A DNA stretch of 64,000 bases from the NCBI GenBank assembly GCA_905221605.1, contig CAJNDS010002112.1, positions 337,501 through 401,500 on the forward strand. The letters are read 5' to 3'. Position 1 is the first letter of the stretch. The number at the start of each line of letters is the position of its first letter. A program made the position numbers and the translations under genes. Below, in pieces: positions 1-8,959 of this stretch. This DNA is from Symbiodinium natans. Taxonomy: Eukaryota; Sar; Dinophyceae; Suessiales; Symbiodiniaceae. A model generated the notes under the pieces. The model saw only the letters and a list, made by a program, of their open reading frames with translations. It did not search any database and was not told the origin of the DNA.

Positions 1-400
1 AACGAGGCCGAAAGGTCATAAGTTGATGGCTGAGGCACCGAGGTTGACAAGACAAGGCTTGGTGGGATATAGTGTGCTGCCAATGAAAAGTCTATACTCC
101 CCTTAGAACCTCAATAAAAGTAATATCCTCTTGGGTTTTATATAAACAAAAATAAAAACCAATTCCCGAGGGGGATATAGAAGTACCCAGATGCCTGAAA
201 AGTCTGCGCCCGCACGGCTCGAAATTGCACGTTGAGGGCCTTCATGCCAGTCCTCCATACCCTCAAGCTTGACATATCAAGGCCAGTATGACAAGCCCAC
301 AGGACCTCATGACCGCCAGGGCGGAGCACAGCCGGCGCTCTTCGAAAAGGCCCCGGGCGGAGGAATCCCCGTCTCATGCTCTTGCCTCAGCGGCCTGAGG
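1..400 (-). CDS. ORF fragment, possibly retroelement-derived, interrupted by a foldback element
   Basis: Minus-strand reading from about 400 to 186 gives a coding-like peptide containing SSLRVWRTGMKALNVQFRA. A 95-bp element (91-185) flanked by the 4-bp direct repeat AAGT interrupts it. Removing the element and one repeat restores an open frame that runs to the window edge, with FSLAAHYIPPSLVLSTSV following the join. The LRxWRT..KALN..RA pattern recalls the C-terminal part of dinoflagellate LINE-type polymerases, but that is recollection, not a search. A GT-AG intron taking two extra bases would shift the frame to a short reading ending in GASAINL. The gene is partial at the left edge. Confidence 0.35.
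91..185. mobile_element. Short foldback element (family F4)
   Basis: The ends are CTATACTCCCCTT and its near complement GGGGGATATAG, with AAGT on both sides as the likely target-site duplication. The interior is A/T-rich and contains TATCCTCTTGGGTTTTAT. A second copy is the exact intron of the RING-finger gene at 61077-61197. Confidence 0.75.
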
Positions 401-647
401 ACAACCGTCGAAGTACTGAACCTTGGCTATACAAGTTTACTGTAGGGTTTAGGGTTTAGGGTTTATGGTTTATGGTTTAGGGTGTAGGGAGGAAAATGTA
501 GTGTCGCCTTTGTGGCCTAACTGGCTTCTAGAAGGCGTCCTAAGCCTAAACCTTAAAGCCTTAAACCTTTTGAGCCAGGAGCTGGGACACATGCCTGGAA
601 GTGAGACTGAAGCGCCATCCTAAACCCTAAACCCTAAGACCCTAAGA

Positions 648-1568
648 TCAAACAGGGCAAGCAGGGGGCAACTGGGCATCCTTAGTTGGGCCGAGAGGCT
701 CAGTGCCTGGCGCGGCTCCCGGCTCACAGCGCGGGGCAGGCACTTCCTTCGGAGCCCAGACAGGTCTTGCCTTTGCCTTCGGGCCCTTCGGGCCGTCGCG
801 CTTCCGCTTCGGGGGAGTCCTTGGCGCAGCCTCGGGACTGTGATGGTTTTGTGAAGGGGCAGGCACTTCCTTCGGAGCCCAGACAGGTCTTGCCTTTGCC
901 TTCGGGCCCTTCGGGCCGTCGCGCTTCCGCTTCGGGGGAGTCCTTGGCGCAGCCTCGGGAAAGTGATGGTTTTGTGTAGGGGCAGGCACTTCCTTCGGAG
1001 CCCAGACAGGTCTTGCCTTTGCCTTCGGGCCCTTCGGGCCGTCGCGCTTCCGCTTCGGGGGAGTCCTTGGCGCAGCCTCGGGACTGTGATTTTGTGAAGG
1101 CGCAGGGATCGGAGGCATTGCAGTGGCATAGACCGAGGAGGGTCGCGGGGCAGCCGAAGCGATGCTCGATGGCCGCGGTGCTTGAGTGGCAGCCGACTGG
1201 CGCGCAGCCGCCAAGCGTGCCAAGACGGCTTGCCGGCGTTCTTGGGCTCCCGCTTGCATGTCCAATAGCTGCTGTGCTCTTTCCAGCCTGGAGTGTTCCG
1301 TAGAAGTTCCTTCTGGTCGGATTGGTTCTTGGTGTGCTTGCCTTTGAGGGCTGTCATCAGAAAAAAGTGGTTCACCTGAAGCTGAGCTTTCCTCCTCCAC
1401 TTCCATTTCGCTGTCCTCCGTTCGGCACTCCTCTTCACCGATCTCCTCCGGTGTGTAAGCATCGGCGCTCAGACATATCGGCAAGTCCTCAGCTGAAAGG
1501 TGGCTGGAATCTGAAAAAGCATCGTCATCAAAGCCACCGCCGTCTCCGTCATGAAAACCATGGCTCAT
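648..1568 (-). CDS. Hypothetical protein, acidic N-terminus and three basic proline-rich repeats
   Basis: Continuous 306-codon frame with a proper ATG (MSHGFHDGDGGG) and a TGA at 648-650. Residues 1-65 are rich in Asp/Glu/Ser. About 85-125 are alanine-, arginine- and glutamine-rich and probably helical (AQERRQAVLARLAAA). About 155-285 hold three 41-residue repeats with PPKRKRDGPKGPKAKARP, which look like nuclear-localisation or nucleic-acid-binding basic patches. Telomeric repeats begin within 10 bp of the stop and about 45 bp before the start. No family is recognised. It could be a complete one-exon gene or a large exon. Confidence 0.6.
   Translation of the reverse strand: MSHGFHDGDGGGFDDDAFSDSSHLSAEDLPICLSADAYTPEEIGEEECRTEDSEMEVEEESSASGEPLFSDDSPQRQAHQEPIRPEGTSTEHSRLERAQQLLDMQAGAQERRQAVLARLAAARQSAATQAPRPSSIASAAPRPSSVYATAMPPIPAPSQNHSPEAAPRTPPKRKRDGPKGPKAKARPVWAPKEVPAPTQNHHFPEAAPRTPPKRKRDGPKGPKAKARPVWAPKEVPAPSQNHHSPEAAPRTPPKRKRDGPKGPKAKARPVWAPKEVPAPRCEPGAAPGTEPLGPTKDAQLPPACPV
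733..1101. repeat. Three in-frame 123-bp tandem repeats
   Basis: Three copies start at about 733, 856 and 979. The period of 123 bp is 41 codons, so the reading frame is kept. Copies differ at only a few bases, which points to recent expansion or homogenisation. Confidence 0.85.
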
Positions 1569-1739
1569 CGAGTGGAACTGTGCTGCACATGTCTCGTGCC
1601 CACTGCGAAGCTGGTTTAGGGTTTAGGGTTTAGGGTTTAGGATTTAGGGTTTAGGGTTTAGGGCTTAGGGCTTAGGGCTTAGGTCGAGGTGACAAGAGGA
1701 TTCGGGGTGGCAAGCCAGCATATGCCAGCATGGTCTGTG

Positions 1740-1915
1740 GAAGCCAAGATGTGATGGAATCCATAATATTCCCTCAGTTGCTGAGTTCACCGATTCACAA
1801 GCCCCCCAAAAAAGTGTACACTTTCAGTTCTAAAGGGGATTATCATATCCCAAAAAGTGTACACTTTCAGTTCAAAAGGGGATTATCATATCCCAAAAAG
1901 TGTAAAGCGTGCTCA
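1740..1915. repeat. 43-bp tandem repeat containing GTGTACACTTT (family F5)
   Basis: Two full copies and a partial one of a 43-bp unit start at 1809, 1852 and 1895; each contains the palindromic GTGTACAC and GGGGATTATCATATCCC. The flank TTGCTGAGTTCA plus the first unit recurs in intron 3 of the isocitrate dehydrogenase gene (about 48191-48238). A related stretch lies in its intron 1. Confidence 0.7.
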
Positions 1916-1919
1916 TTCA

Positions 1920-3018
1920 GCTACTAAGCTCCTCAATTTTGCCACGAGCCAAGACACAACAGACACAAAGCAACACGTTGCATGAGCATGCCTTGGGATA
2001 TGTGCCCCCTTATGGTAACCGTCCCAAATAGGGATTCTAGAAGCCCCCATTATCATCCCCGTTCAGGGCTTTCTGTATACCCTTAATCTTATTTCCCTAT
2101 ATATCCCCTATATACCTTATTATACAGTCCCTATATACCCAAGTAGCCCCTAACTAACCCCTGAGGTCCCTTGTAAGGCTCTTTTCGTCCCTTGCTAAAC
2201 CCTGAACCCTAAACCCTAAACCCTAAACCCTAAACCCTAAACCCTAAACCCTAAACCCTACAGACGTAGTCTTCTGAAGCCTATTGCTTCAAGGCACCCT
2301 GAGCCTTTGGCATCTTGAGGTACGCGTGAGAGCTGCTTCCGCAGGTCCTGGAGGTTTGTTGGCTGGGGTTTAGGGTTTAGGGTTTAGGGTTTCGGGTTTG
2401 GGGTTTCGGGTTTAGGGTTTAGGGTTAGGGTTTAGGGCTTAGGGTTACGGTTTAGGGTTTCGGGTTTCTTGCTACCCCCCTAGCTGACTGTAGGTTTAGG
2501 GTTGATACGGTTTCGGGTTGGGGAGACAATGGATTCTGGCCGGGTCTTCGTGCTTCGACGGACAGTCGACACTTAGCTGGCTGGTGCCAGGTGCCTCACG
2601 GCTTCGAGGTTTCATCTTCATCCTTTCCGGGTCTCTCATGCCGGTGAGCCTTAAACCCTAACCAGCCGCGAATGCAAGCCATGAGCCAGAAGCTAGGAGA
2701 GGGAAAGGCCAGTTTCATGCACCTCCCACCAAAAAAGGGTTCACAGGGCGCCTTGGCACTGGTCAGGTACGTCCCAAGATCAGGGGTTTAGGGTTTAGGT
2801 TTAGGTGTGTACCAACAATCTGCAACTGTCCTCGTTATAGGAACCCTAGAATAAGATGCCCTAAACCTGCTAAACCCTAGACAGCCTGGGGAAACTGTAC
2901 ACGCCTAGACCCTCGAAAGCCCCAAAAAACCCTGTAAACCCCAAACCGCTTAAACCACACAAACCGTATAAGTATAAACCCTATAAACCCTATAAATTTA
3001 CAGGTGACCCTAAAGCTT
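1920..3018. other. No confident gene; AT-rich foldback-like DNA and degenerate telomeric blocks
   Basis: 2025-2160 is A/T-rich with repeated CCCTATATA and CCTTATTA words and looks like a decayed foldback element. Degenerate TTTAGGG blocks lie at 2193-2262 and 2368-2470. Short open stretches at about 2290-2370 and 2530-2650 (minus) and 2670-2765 (plus) could be exons, but nothing identifies them. Confidence 0.5.
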
Positions 3019-3152
3019 GGACCCTAAACCCTAAACCCTAAACCCTAAACCCTAAACCCTAAACCCTAAACCCTAAACCCTAACCCTAAACCCTAAACCC
3101 TAAACCCTAAACCCTAAACCCTAAACCCTAAACCCTAAACCCTAAACCCTAT
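3019..3152. repeat. CCCTAAA array
   Basis: About 19 nearly perfect units in the CCCTAAA orientation, with one CCCTAA unit. It is opposite in orientation to the larger array starting 120 bp downstream. Confidence 0.95.
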
Positions 3153-3270
3153 CTCAAGCATGCGATTCATGCAAAAGGCACCTCGGCCCCCAACGCCCGC
3201 GCCCGCGCGAGGAGGAAGCCCCAGCTACGGCTGCGGAGCTCCCAACCCAGGCAGACCTCGCCGGAATTCT

Positions 3271-3645
3271 TCGGGTTTAGGGCTTAGGGCTTAGGGCTTC
3301 GGGTTTAGGGCTTAGGGCTTAGGGCTTAGGGTTTGGGGTTGAGGGTTTAGGGCTTAGGGCTTAGGGCTTAAGGCTAGGGTTTAGGGTTTAGGGTTTAGGG
3401 TTTAGGGTTTAGGGTTTAGGGTTTAGGGTTTAGGGTTTAGGGTTTAGGGTTTAGGGTTTAGGGTTTAGGGTTTAGGGTTTAGGGTTTAGGGTTTAGGGTT
3501 TAGGGTTTAGGGTTAGGTTTAGGGTTTAGGGTTTAGGGTTTAGGGTTTAGGGTTTAGGGTTTAGGGTTTAGGGTTTAGGGTTTAGGGTTTAGGGTTTAGG
3601 GTTTAGGGTTTAGGGTTTAGGGTTTAGGGTTTAGGGTTTAGGGGC
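3271..3645. repeat. Largest TTTAGGG array, with a GGGCTTA variant border
   Basis: 3271-3375 is a mixture of GGGCTTA and GGGTTTC variants. 3376-3642 is about 38 almost perfect TTTAGGG units with one shortened unit near 3512. It ends abruptly at unique sequence. Confidence 0.95.
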
Positions 3646-4099
3646 TCGATGTGGGTAGTTGATATCAAGCTACCCGTTCCCAAAATAACCCTAAACCCTA
3701 ACCCCTGAACCCTATATTTCCTTTGTAAACCCATGCAGTAGGAACCCAAACTAGTTCCCAAGAAGGACCTTTAAAATCACCGCCCATGTAGAGCGGAGGT
3801 TTCATCGCCCAGGCAGGCAAGGCACCCATCCGAGTTGAACGAATGTCCACTTTGCAGGGTCTCTCTAGAGGGTTTGCGGTTTGGGGATTGAGGCGATTGT
3901 CCCCAAACCCGAAACCCTTTCGTAGCCAAGCGTTGGGTTAATCCCCTCCCCAACCATAACAAATTTTCCTCTTGTAGATACTCATATAGCTCATCCTCAA
4001 TTTATTTTGAGTGCGGGCTTGAGCTGGTACTCATGCCTGGAAGCAACTCACGGGCAAGGGCTTCATCCGAGCTGCAAGCCCTCAACCCTCATGCCTAAA

Positions 4100-4318
4100 C
4101 CCTGAGCCCTAAGCCCTAAACCCTTAACCCCTAAACCCCAAAAACCCTAAACCCCTACACCCCAAACCCCCTAAACCCTAAACCCCTAAACCCTAAACCC
4201 CTAAACCCCTAAACCCCTAAACCCCTAAACCCCTAAACCCCTAAACCCCTAAACCCCTAAACCCCTAAACCCCTAAACCCCTAAACCCTAAACCCCTAAA
4301 CCCCGAAACCCCTAAGCT
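4100..4318. repeat. Eight-base CCCCTAAA variant array
   Basis: A run dominated by the 8-mer CCCCTAAA rather than CCCTAAA, most regular at 4190-4290. Homogeneous variant blocks suggest local amplification after deposition, not random point decay. Confidence 0.9.
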
Positions 4319-4635
4319 TATGAACTTGGGCTGCCGGCGTCCGGATCTGCTGAGCGTGTGAGTTCCACTAGGGCCTGGTCCAGGCAAAGGGGAGTCTCCA
4401 CATGGAAACTTAGGGTTTAGGGTTTAGGGTTTAGGGTTAGGGTTTAGGGTTTAGGGGAACCCTCAACCCCACGTGCCCTCTGAACCCGTAACCTTTCCAC
4501 CCCACAGCCAAAGACCACTGAGCTCTGAACATTCCTCAAGTCAACAGTCCAGAGAAAGTTACAAAAGAGACCCTACGTTCAGAACAAGCCTGAGCTGAAA
4601 AGAACAGTATATTCGGGTCGTGGCTAAAAGGTTTG

Positions 4636-5002
4636 TCACGGCACGGCCTTCAGAAGCTCGAGCTCGGTCTTGACACAGCGCAGATCAAGAGACTGGCTCT
4701 GCTTCCGCAAGCTCTGTTGCCATTCCTCCTGAAAGCAAGAACGTCATCAGAGAGCATCCGAGCCCTAAACCCTAAACCCTAAACCCTAAACCCTAAACCT
4801 TAAACCCTAAACCCTAGCAGGCCCCACCCTCTGGGAGCAGGCCCCACACCCTGGGCATGCCCAGCCCTGAGCCACCCAGCCTCTCACCCCAAAAAAAAGG
4901 GTTTAGGGTTTAGGGTTTAGGGTTTAGGGTTTAGGGAATGCGTCCTCCTCCATGGGGTCAGAGGCCACCACGATGGCGCCAAGTCGGTCGGGTGGGCGCA
5001 GC
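4636..5002 (-). CDS. Last two exons of an unknown minus-strand gene
   Basis: Exon 4942-5002 (acceptor AAG|G, GC donor) encodes LRPPDRLGAIVVASDPMEED. Exon 4636-4728 (acceptor CAG|G) continues in phase with EEWQQSLRKQSQSLDL and ends in a TGA at 4636-4638. The joined end is polar and helical. The 213-bp intron contains a CCCTAAA block and a TTTAGGG block in opposite orientations. Upstream exons should lie at higher coordinates; 5425-5478 (AMHGAHMAAFSVAGGDG) is one candidate. No family recognised. Confidence 0.55.
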
Positions 5003-5007
5003 CTTCG

Positions 5008-6360
5008 GGTTTAGGGTTTAGGGTTTAGGGTTTAGGGTTTAGGGTTTCGGAAGCCCCAAAAGGAGCCCTCCAGTTAAGCCCCCATGCCCCCTGGGGGTTT
5101 TGGTGCTTTAGGGTTTTCGAGGTTTTCCCCCAAACCCCCCGATTCCAACCCCGCCAGTTCCGAAAAAACACACAGCCCCAAAAACCTAGAGCCCGAATAG
5201 CATCTGGGGGGGGGGGGGTTCTCTGCACGACGGCCCCTTTTGAGTACCATAAATAGAAAAACTCCGACAAGGTGTAGCAGTTTAAGAGAAAGCTGAGCGA
5301 ATCCATGGCAACTGTTCCAAGGCACCTCGTAAACCCCTAATCCCCTAAACCCCTAATCCCCTAATCCCCTACACCCTAAACCCTAAACCCCTAAACTCTA
5401 AACCCCTAACCGGCACTGCCATCGCCTCCGGCCACCGAGAAGGCAGCCATGTGGGCGCCATGCATAGCCTGGGGACTGCAAGAGCTGAACCCCCGAGTTC
5501 AGGGTTTAGGGTTTAGGGTTTAGGGTTTAGGGTTTAGGGTTTAGGGTTTAGGGTTTAGGGTTTAGGGTTTAGGGTTTAGGGTACCTCATACTTCAGGGGT
5601 ACAGAACCCTACTTGCCCCAATTTCCGGTCCTCACCACGCTCGAGACCAGGCCTTACATGGCATGCCCGCGATCCTTCAAGCATTAGGGTTTAGGGTTTA
5701 GGGTTTAGGGTTTAGGGTTTAGGGTTTAGGGTTTAGGGCAGATTCTTGTAGAATGGTCCTGGTGGTGGCAGTCTTTACCATTCGCCCCTGAACCCTAAAC
5801 CCCTAAACCTCTTTTGCCTAAGCCCCTTTTGGCCCTAAATCCTAACATCCCAAAACTCCTTAACCCCACCGAAACCCTAAAGCGGAAGCGGAAGAAAACC
5901 CTGATTCCCTGGGCCACCTAGCCCCCAAAGCCGCCTAACCCCGCAAGCCCTAAACCTAAACTCCAGACTGCTGCTGGTGGCCATCGCGGGCCCATTTTCT
6001 CACTGAATCATATTGCTGCCAGCATCTCTCCCGGCAAATGCGGTCATGTCGACCAGAGATACTAAATTGATGCGTTTCTTCGGCTGGCCTGGCGTAGCAG
6101 CGTCGACCTATGAATGCTCAACTCATGTGCCAAACAGCCAAAGTCACGAGAACAACGCCATGAGGATGCGATGCGCAGAGCACCTGCGCTGGACCCTTAG
6201 CAGCTTTCTCCAGCGGCAGCCCATAGTCCGACTCCACAAGACGATGGGCCTTAGGGCCTTCGGACTAGCATGGCTGTAACCCTAAGTCGGGAGGGCACCA
6301 GTGTGCTCCGCTTCGCAGGCGACAGGGGGACCTGACTCGCTTTGAGAACGGCCTTGGGGT
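5008..6360. other. Telomeric blocks and unassigned short open stretches
   Basis: TTTAGGG blocks at 5010-5047, 5501-5581 and 5685-5739, a C/T-rich 8-mer block near 5330-5405 and a G run at 5205-5218. 6013-6279 is open on the plus strand but has no recognisable domain and no clear splice context. I see no firm gene here. Confidence 0.4.
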
Positions 6361-6669
6361 TCAGGGTTCAGGGTGTAGGGGTTTGGAGATTTCATGAGAA
6401 ATTGGGCAGGCTATCGCGAGAGCAAACAGGCGTCGCTGGTACTTGCGCAAAGCCTGCCTACAACCTTCGAACTTGCACAGGAAGCCTTGCACGAGCAAGG
6501 GTCCTACATGTACTCTGTTTGGGTGATGTTTTTGGTTCTCGGGCAAGATGTCTTCTTCGACCGCTTGGCAAAGCACGTCCACACCCCAAGCAAGAGTTTG
6601 GAGTGATTTCTCAGCCCGTCCGAAGTGGAACTGCTGAACACGCTGCACAGTCCGGGTCATGATTTGCAA
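6361..6669 (-). CDS. Candidate exon, unknown protein
   Basis: An open minus-strand stretch with protein-like composition, including QFHFGRAEKSLQTLAWGVDV and LLVQGFLCKFEGCRQALRK. It lies between telomeric blocks. It may share a gene with the ORF at 7105-7428, but phases were not resolved and no family is recognised. Confidence 0.35.
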   Translation of the reverse strand: MQIMTRTVQRVQQFHFGRAEKSLQTLAWGVDVLCQAVEEDILPENQKHHPNRVHVGPLLVQGFLCKFEGCRQALRKYQRRLFALAIACPISHEISKPLHPEP

Positions 6670-7104
6670 GGTCCCCCAGCAACTCGTTCGAAAATCATAA
6701 GGGCACCCTAATTCTCCTACTCTTCAGTGTTAGCAAGGAACCTCCCAAAACACATCAATGCACTAACGGAATAAGGGTATTAGGGTTTAGGGTTTAGGGT
6801 TTAGGGTTTAGGGTTCTTCTGGGGGGCCAGCATCAAAAAGCGCACATTCGCAGCCCTGACTTTTCGTGGAACTGAACCCTGGCTTTGGGAACATCTTAAA
6901 AGAGGAAGCTGCTGTTGCATCCCGCCTTGCTTCAGGAGGGGCTTGGGGTTCAGGGTTGGGGTTTAGGGTTTAGGGTTTAGGGTTTAGGGTTTAGGGTTTA
7001 GGGTTCAGGGTTCAGGGTTCAGGGTTTAGGGTTTAGGGATGTTTAGGGTTTAGGGTTTAGGGTTCCAGGAGTCAGGCAAGAGCGGGGAGTGCAACAGAAC
7101 TGTT

Positions 7105-7428
7105 TCACCCCCACGTGGAGCAGCACAGTTGTGACAGAGATGGCGGGTCCTGTCGTCTCGACAGCGTCGCAAGCTTCTCTGGAACCATTATCTGCCCCCG
7201 GCTGTCGGCATCGAATCCGAAACTCCGGCATTTTTTCAAGCCCTTTCCATGCCAGCAGCTCACATGACCTTGGGCGGCAAATTCCAGAAGAGCACCTTGG
7301 CAGCAGCTGTCACGGTTCAGGAGGGGGTGTCTTTTCGTATACTCTTTGGGCCACAGTAAATGTTGCACGTTTGTGAATATCTTCTTGGGTTCCGGGGGAT
7401 GAGCCAAAATAAGACACATGTCACACAA
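7105..7428 (-). CDS. Candidate exon, unknown protein
   Basis: A 107-codon open minus-strand frame containing LAHPPEPKKIFTNVQHLLWP and FGFDADSRGQIMVPEKLATL. A competing plus-strand frame (7089-7376) is also open, so the strand is uncertain. Confidence 0.3.
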   Translation of the reverse strand: MCDMCLILAHPPEPKKIFTNVQHLLWPKEYTKRHPLLNRDSCCQGALLEFAAQGHVSCWHGKGLKKCRSFGFDADSRGQIMVPEKLATLSRRQDPPSLSQLCCSTWG

Positions 7429-8079
7429 GTCTCGGGTTCCTTTCCTCCGAAACTCACGACTTTGTAGGCCCGTGCAGCGTGTTCAACGGTGGACTTAAGC
7501 TGAGAGGGGGGTCCAGCCCAACTACAGAAGACGAAGGACTCTGTGGGGCCGAAAGCCTCGCCATAAGGGTCTAGAGTCTAGGTTTCGGGTTTAGGGTCTA
7601 GGGACTCAGGGTTCAGGGTTCAGGGTTTAGGGCTTTCTTTGCCAGCCTCCCAGCACTTGCGCACACCGTGCGGACTACTTCAGAGGGTCCCAACTTATCA
7701 GTTTCCGATCCGGTGTCGCGGGTTAACACCCAAAATCGAGAGTTTAGGGTTTGGGTTTAGGGTGTGGGGCTGAAAAGGGTTAGTAAGCAGGGTTATCAGT
7801 AAGGTAGCCTGACTTCAATTAGGGGGCCCTTATGGCTCCACCTAGAGCTAGCGCTGCAGGCGTATGTGGCCGCGCGCGCACGTTTGGAGAAGAGAGGAAA
7901 GCATTGTAAATACCGATACAATCGATAGTTGAAGCAAGCATGACACGCGCGTAAAAACATACAATTTTTCTCTAAATTCGGCAGACGTCTCACGTTTTTT
8001 TTTCAGAAGAGCCAAGCGTGGTCGTGCTCGTACTGTCCGAAGTGCTTTGGATCGGCTCCGACCTGCCCGGAGCGATCCA

Positions 8080-8440
8080 AACTGCTCTGGCCAATCGCAC
8101 GGACGCGTAACACGGACGTAATCATCGTGCGGGCATGGATGCTCTGGCCAATCGCACGCACTGGTAACACGGACGTAATCATCGTGCGGGCATGGATGCT
8201 CTGGCCAATCGCACGCACTGGTAACACGGACGTAATCGTCGTGCGGGCATGGATGCTCTGGCCAATCGCACGCACTGGTAACACGGACGTAATCATCGTG
8301 CGGGCATGGATGCTCTGGCCAATCGCACGCACTGGTAACACGGACGTAATCATCGTGCGGGCATGGATGCTCTGGCCAATCGCACGCACTGGTAACACGG
8401 ACGTAATCATCGTGCGTGCATGGATGCTCTGGCCACGGAG
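8080..8440. repeat. 57-bp minisatellite, about six copies
   Basis: Units containing GGATGCTCTGGCCAATCGCA start at 8134, 8191, 8248, 8305, 8362 and 8419. The period is 57 bp, exactly 19 codons, so several frames on both strands stay open through the array. The resulting repetitive ORFs are a consequence of the period and are not called as genes. Confidence 0.9.
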
Positions 8441-8444
8441 GTGT

Positions 8445-8660
8445 TCGGCGTGTAACACGAGGAAAGGACCGCAAATACCGATGTTTCCGGCGTGCAACAC
8501 GCGCGAAACACTGTAAAGACCGATGTTGTGGGCCTGTCCCAAAAGGCGAAAAGTGGAGGAGCCGAAAACACCGACGGCAGCGAGGGTTTCGGCATGTGAC
8601 CTTAAGGAAACACTGTAAATACCGAGGAAATCGGCATGTCGGTTTTGCGCGGTGACATGC
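8445..8660. repeat. Degenerate repeat around AAATACCGATG / TTTCGGC words
   Basis: Diverged copies of a unit with AACACTGTAAATACCGA and TTTCGGCATGT follow the 57-bp minisatellite; a related stretch lies at 7890-7945. This looks like an older repeat family next to the younger one. Confidence 0.5.
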
Positions 8661-8916
8661 GTCTGGAGGGTAGAACTAGCTACCTATGAACCTTCAAGTA
8701 CAGCTGCAAGCCAGTTCGTGCTGCTTCAGGTACTTACTGTTGCTTAGCAGAGAATGAGGGAGTTAGGAACCCAATATTCTGCCTTAAGAAAAAATTCTAT
8801 AGGGTACCTCCTTTCACCCCTCTCTATACCCTTGCAGGGATTATATGGGGCACCTCACTCCCCCCCTATATATACCCTTTTTAAGGGATTCTATAGGGTA
8901 CCTCATCCCCCACTCC

Positions 8917-8959
8917 TTACTGTACCAACAGCAAGGGCAAGGCAATGAAAGTAGTAGCC
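8917..8959 (-). CDS. CAX terminal exon
   Basis: Acceptor GAG|G. Encodes ATTFIALPLLLVQ then TAA, the end of the last membrane helix. A near duplicate of this stretch forms the start of the preceding intron (about 8998-9035). Confidence 0.75.

Noticed and set aside
5025-5325. Two overlapping minus-strand ORFs of 83-93 aa
   Set aside because: Both read through telomeric repeat and a G run, and the peptides are rich in repeat-derived words; no splice context or domain supports them.
7375-7430. ATTTTGGCTCA on the minus strand, resembling the end of the dinoflagellate spliced leader
   Set aside because: Only 11 bases match, the upstream part of the leader is absent and the following bases differ. 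Probably chance.
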